A stretch of 64,000 bases of DNA. Source: Metaphire vulgaris. Taxonomy: Eukaryota; Annelida; Clitellata; Crassiclitellata; Megascolecidae. The notes under the pieces are model-generated. The model saw only the letters and a list, made by a program, of their open reading frames with translations, was not told where the DNA came from and did not search any database. Location of the stretch: assembly GCA_018105865.1 (NCBI GenBank), contig CM030841.1:6415229-6479228 (forward strand). The letters are read 5' to 3'. Positions 60,645-64,000 of this stretch are shown piece after piece. Position 1 is the first letter of the stretch. Every line of letters begins with the position of its first letter. The translations under genes were made by a program, and so were the position numbers.

Positions 60645-62342
60645 GATGATTTTACAACAAAACATCAGTATAAAAGATTTATTGATCAATACAATCTTCA
60701 TTTTGTTCAGAAATTTCATGAAGAAATGGAAAATAGTAAATATTATTATTTTTTATTTACGGATAAGACAGCGTTCTTTCTTAACACAACTATCAAGTAT
60801 ATATTTCAATAGCATGTTTACATCACTGAATTTCAACAAAACAAAATAACTACACAAAATTGACTTCATTCTATCTCAAATGCAGTATCAACATTGTGTT
60901 CCGCTTCTAGTCTCCAACTGGCCAAAGATACTTTTCCAAACGATAGCTCAAAAAGAGAATTCAACTATAAATCCTTCTAACACAACAATCTCCAACTGAA
61001 CGTATGCTTAGGATGCCTTGTTCTCTCGGAAAAATCTCTCTATCTATATAAATACATAAAACAACCATTGTTTTTGTTTCATATTATTTCAATAATTTAT
61101 TGTTGTTATTGTATTGTACTATGGTTCCTAATGCACGTTAAGTCATTCAAAAAGTGAATAATGTGAGGAGCCGTCCAGGACGGAACAACTTGCTAAGGTT
61201 GCTATGCAGTGGCTAGGCCGCTAGAGTAAGATTTGACCTTGCAACCTTGAACCTTCCTATTTTGCTGCAAGATTCCTACTACCATCACCGCTTTAATAAG
61301 CCTTTACTGCACTCACAGCACAAATTCATAACATGCATTCATTCTAAAGATACAGTAATACATTAAACCTAACAAACCTCAAAATACAGACTGACCATCA
61401 TCACATACAGTATTTACATACAGTATTAATGATAACTAAGAGTGAAACAAGTGGATATACTGGACTACCGGTAGGCTAAGTCTACCAACGTAACTCAAAT
61501 GATAATTATACTTATTGCTTGAACACAAATAGAAATTTGTGCTAAACACTTTCACCCATTGCAATTCTATTTCAACTGGAAGACTGAGATCACTGCCACT
61601 GAACCCGTTATGTCACAACTTGCACTATTCCAATTCTATCAAACATCACTTTACCACATAATTTTTATGGCTAAGACTTGTAGTTGCTTTACACTCATTA
61701 GATGTTTTTTACTTGTCTCATTATAAATGCTAAAATTACCTGAAAAATAGTTAACCTTTCAAACACAGGTCTATCAGCTTTCAATTTCAAACATCGATTT
61801 ATTATGTCTAAAGGAAGGGATAGAATTGACCTGTGATTAAACTACTAAATTTGTAAACATTCAAGCTACACTTTGCACAGAATTTTCCCAAAGAACGAAA
61901 ACATCAGCAAGGAAATACTAAAAACTTACTAGCTGTGTGACAATATCCAAAATTCTGCAATTCTGACCCAGTGACTGGCAGTTCTGTTGTTTATATGGAG
62001 GATTAATAACAACCTGGTCCATAATATATATATCATTTTCAACCCACCAACACTCTGGAAATCTGTTCACAAAAATTCAACATTGAACAATGATGTCTCA
62101 TAAACAAGGCAATTAAAAAGATAATGATTACAACTGCATCAATGGAAAAGACACTTGTGCAATTAGGCCGGCAAAAAGTGAAAATATAACGGTTGCATGG
62201 TTTTCATTATTACAGCACAATCCACTTAGCTGCAGTGCCTCGGGTTGAAGGTCAAACCGTATGCAGAAAAAGATTGCAGCTAAGCAAATTTGGCCTACAT
62301 TTGTAACTGCCAGTGTTTTATACTAGTCTGTATGCTGTATAC
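60645..62342. other. AT-rich gene-free stretch
   Basis: No exon, TE terminus or RNA gene was recognised. Confidence 0.4.
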
Positions 62343-62683
62343 CAGAGGTCCACAACCCGTGGTCTGCGGACCACAAGTGGTCCGCGAGACAGGGTCTAGT
62401 GGTCCACGGCGAAATCTGAAAAAATGTAAATAAAAATGAGACATATATATTTTCCATGTGAAAAATGAGACGAGCAAAACAAGGTCATCAGCACAAGAAG
62501 GTTATCGGTACATCTTGTGTGAATTTTGTGCATTTTCAATGTGAAAAAGTCCGACAAGCAAAAAAGAACAAAAGGTCATCGCCACTTTTAGGAGCAGATA
62601 ACTGCTCAATTTATCAGGTGGTCCACGAGAAATTTTTGAACTTCAAAAGTGGTCTGCGAGGCAAAGAGGGTTGAGAACAGCTG
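62343..62683. mobile_element. hAT element (CAGAGGTCCACAACCC termini)
   Basis: It starts CAGAGGTCCACAACCC and ends GGGTTGAGAACAGCTG, the classic hAT pattern seen also in vertebrate Charlie-type elements. CTGTATAC flanks it at 62335-62342 and 62684-62691, an exact 8-bp duplication. It too contains shared motifs (GACGAGCAAAACAAGGTCAT at about 62470, and CGACAAGCAAAAAAG at about 62552), although its termini are unrelated to the CAGTGGCG group. Confidence 0.9.
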
Positions 62684-62768
62684 CTGTATACTGTGCACAG
62701 AATGTTAATGGTGAGTCAATAGCCTATGTAACTAAAATGCGTTTCTTTGAGCTAAGAAAACATATAAT

Positions 62769-62770
<2 letters not shown>

Positions 62771-62822
<52 letters not shown>
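62771..62822. repeat. (TA)n microsatellite
   Basis: About 26 TA units. Confidence 0.9.
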
Positions 62823-62829
<7 letters not shown>

Positions 62830-64000
62830 CTAAGTTTTCAACACTAGCTGTCAAGCACATAATAAGGTCTAAGAAAGAGCCTTTGAAGTTTTGGGAACTT
62901 GTCTTAAAAGAGACTATTATACTACACTCTAGGCTTTAAATATGCTAGTGAGTTATGTCTAGCACTTTTCTTATCTTCCAAACAATTTTGTGTAAAGCAT
63001 ATTTTTACAGCAACCAAGTGCAGGCTAAGCCATTTCCGAAATGCGACAACAACTACACATTCACCCGGCACATGAATTGGGTGGTGTAAAGTATAAAGCC
63101 AGGTGAACAGGGGTAACAGAGGCAGAGCATAGGTCTGCACTCTGCCAGGATCACCTAAACATCCTCTCCGACTGCCAAAGCCTTCTGTGGATGAGTTCCG
63201 ATATGGCACATACCATTATTAATTACGGTAACTAATGTTGAGGCGGCAGTTCACTGAATCACCATGGGTGACCGGGATATGACACTAATAATGGGTAACA
63301 CATAATTGCCAAAGCCATTGCAAGTAACTGATGTCAATTTGCCTGAAAAGCATGACATGGACCATTAATGATGATGCAGCAAAAATGAAAATTGCAGCTA
63401 AATGAGTACATTTAGCAATGAAGACTATGTACCTATATAGAGATTGCTGGTCACCAGAATGCAGTTAAATGGAGTACACAGCTCTACACTGACAAACTTT
63501 TATAAGACATCTCTGGCACTGATTTTCTCTGTGCTACAAATCTAATATGATGGATGGCAACCTTTTTAAAATGAAATGTAGCCAACTTTAGGCATAACCA
63601 TCTTATAACAAGTGTTATTGTGAACCTCTATGCAAATTTAATCAAAATTTGTCAAAAATTGCGACAGTTATTTAATTTAATCTTTCGGTATATATATCCC
63701 TTGGCGGCCATCTTTGATTTTGGACTCTTGCACAGTTAGCCACCAAATTTGAGAGGGACATAGGAGCTAAATCTTCTTCTAATAGTCCAAGGTACATGAA
63801 TCAGCAATAAAAAAGGTAGGAACAAAATGGTCACGGATCCCATTGAAATGGCTTACAGATTACCCTACTATTATGACTTCTAATTTTTGTGGTTGACCTT
63901 CAAATGTCAAGTTAATCTTCCCAGTCATTTTATCAAAGCACAAATGCACAGCCTTTATCAAATTCAAACTAACTGATACTGCCTCTTTTTCTATGAAAAA
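62823..64000. other. Gene-free end of window
   Basis: AT-rich sequence with no recognised exon or element. Short open frames here have no coding signature. Confidence 0.35.

Overview
The window is nuclear DNA of an animal: spliced genes, many microsatellites and dense transposable elements (TEs). The palindromic word TAGGCCTA (about 30 copies), TTAGGG-type internal telomere-like arrays and the gene families suggest a marine invertebrate, possibly a deuterostome. This is inference; no species marker was found.

Three protein-coding genes are supported, each rebuilt from exons with matching splice phases. (1) About 11.96-26.52 kb, plus strand: a class B (secretin-like) GPCR, most like pigment-dispersing-factor receptors, in nine recognisable exons. 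The signal-peptide exon and the exon carrying most of TM1 were not found. (2) 34.49-44.28 kb, minus strand: mitochondrial chaperonin HSP60 (HSPD1), eleven coding exons covering 530 residues. The last exon, with the Gly/Met tail, is not intact, and the DNA where it should lie (31.4-34.4 kb) is an unusual mosaic of near-duplicate pieces. (3) 49.75-53.89 kb, minus strand: a two-exon, 400-residue protein with two membrane segments and a long Ser/Pro/Lys-rich tail, resembling TMEM200 in layout.

The rest is mostly TEs. At least fifteen short non-autonomous elements end in CAG...CTG (many CAGTGGCG...CGCCACTG) and have exact or near-exact 8-bp target-site duplications readable here, which puts them in the hAT superfamily. 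A decayed hAT transposase C-terminus lies at 52.6 kb. Three copies of another element (GGGGCTGTCC...GGACAGCCCC) have 3-bp duplications TAA, TTA and TGA, as in PIF/Harbinger. There is one well-delimited Helitron with two partial copies, piggyBac-like TTAA elements, several CR1/L2-like LINE reverse transcriptase fragments and two types of tRNA-derived SINE.

The most unusual pattern is a short imperfect inverted repeat, TGACAAGC + A-tract + GGTCGTCA, found inside many of these elements although their termini and superfamilies differ. It recurs more than 25 times and in places is tandemly amplified. Its sharing between unrelated TE families is the best candidate here for something undescribed.

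Layout: 0-11 kb TEs and microsatellites with no confirmed gene; 12-26.5 kb GPCR gene with TE-filled introns; 26.6-31.4 kb LINE and hAT remnants; 31.4-34.4 kb mosaic region; 34.5-45.6 kb HSP60 and its upstream region; 46-48.7 kb TEs; 49.7-54.7 kb membrane-protein gene; 54.8-60.7 kb nested TEs; 60.7-64 kb AT-rich DNA with one hAT element and no recognised gene.
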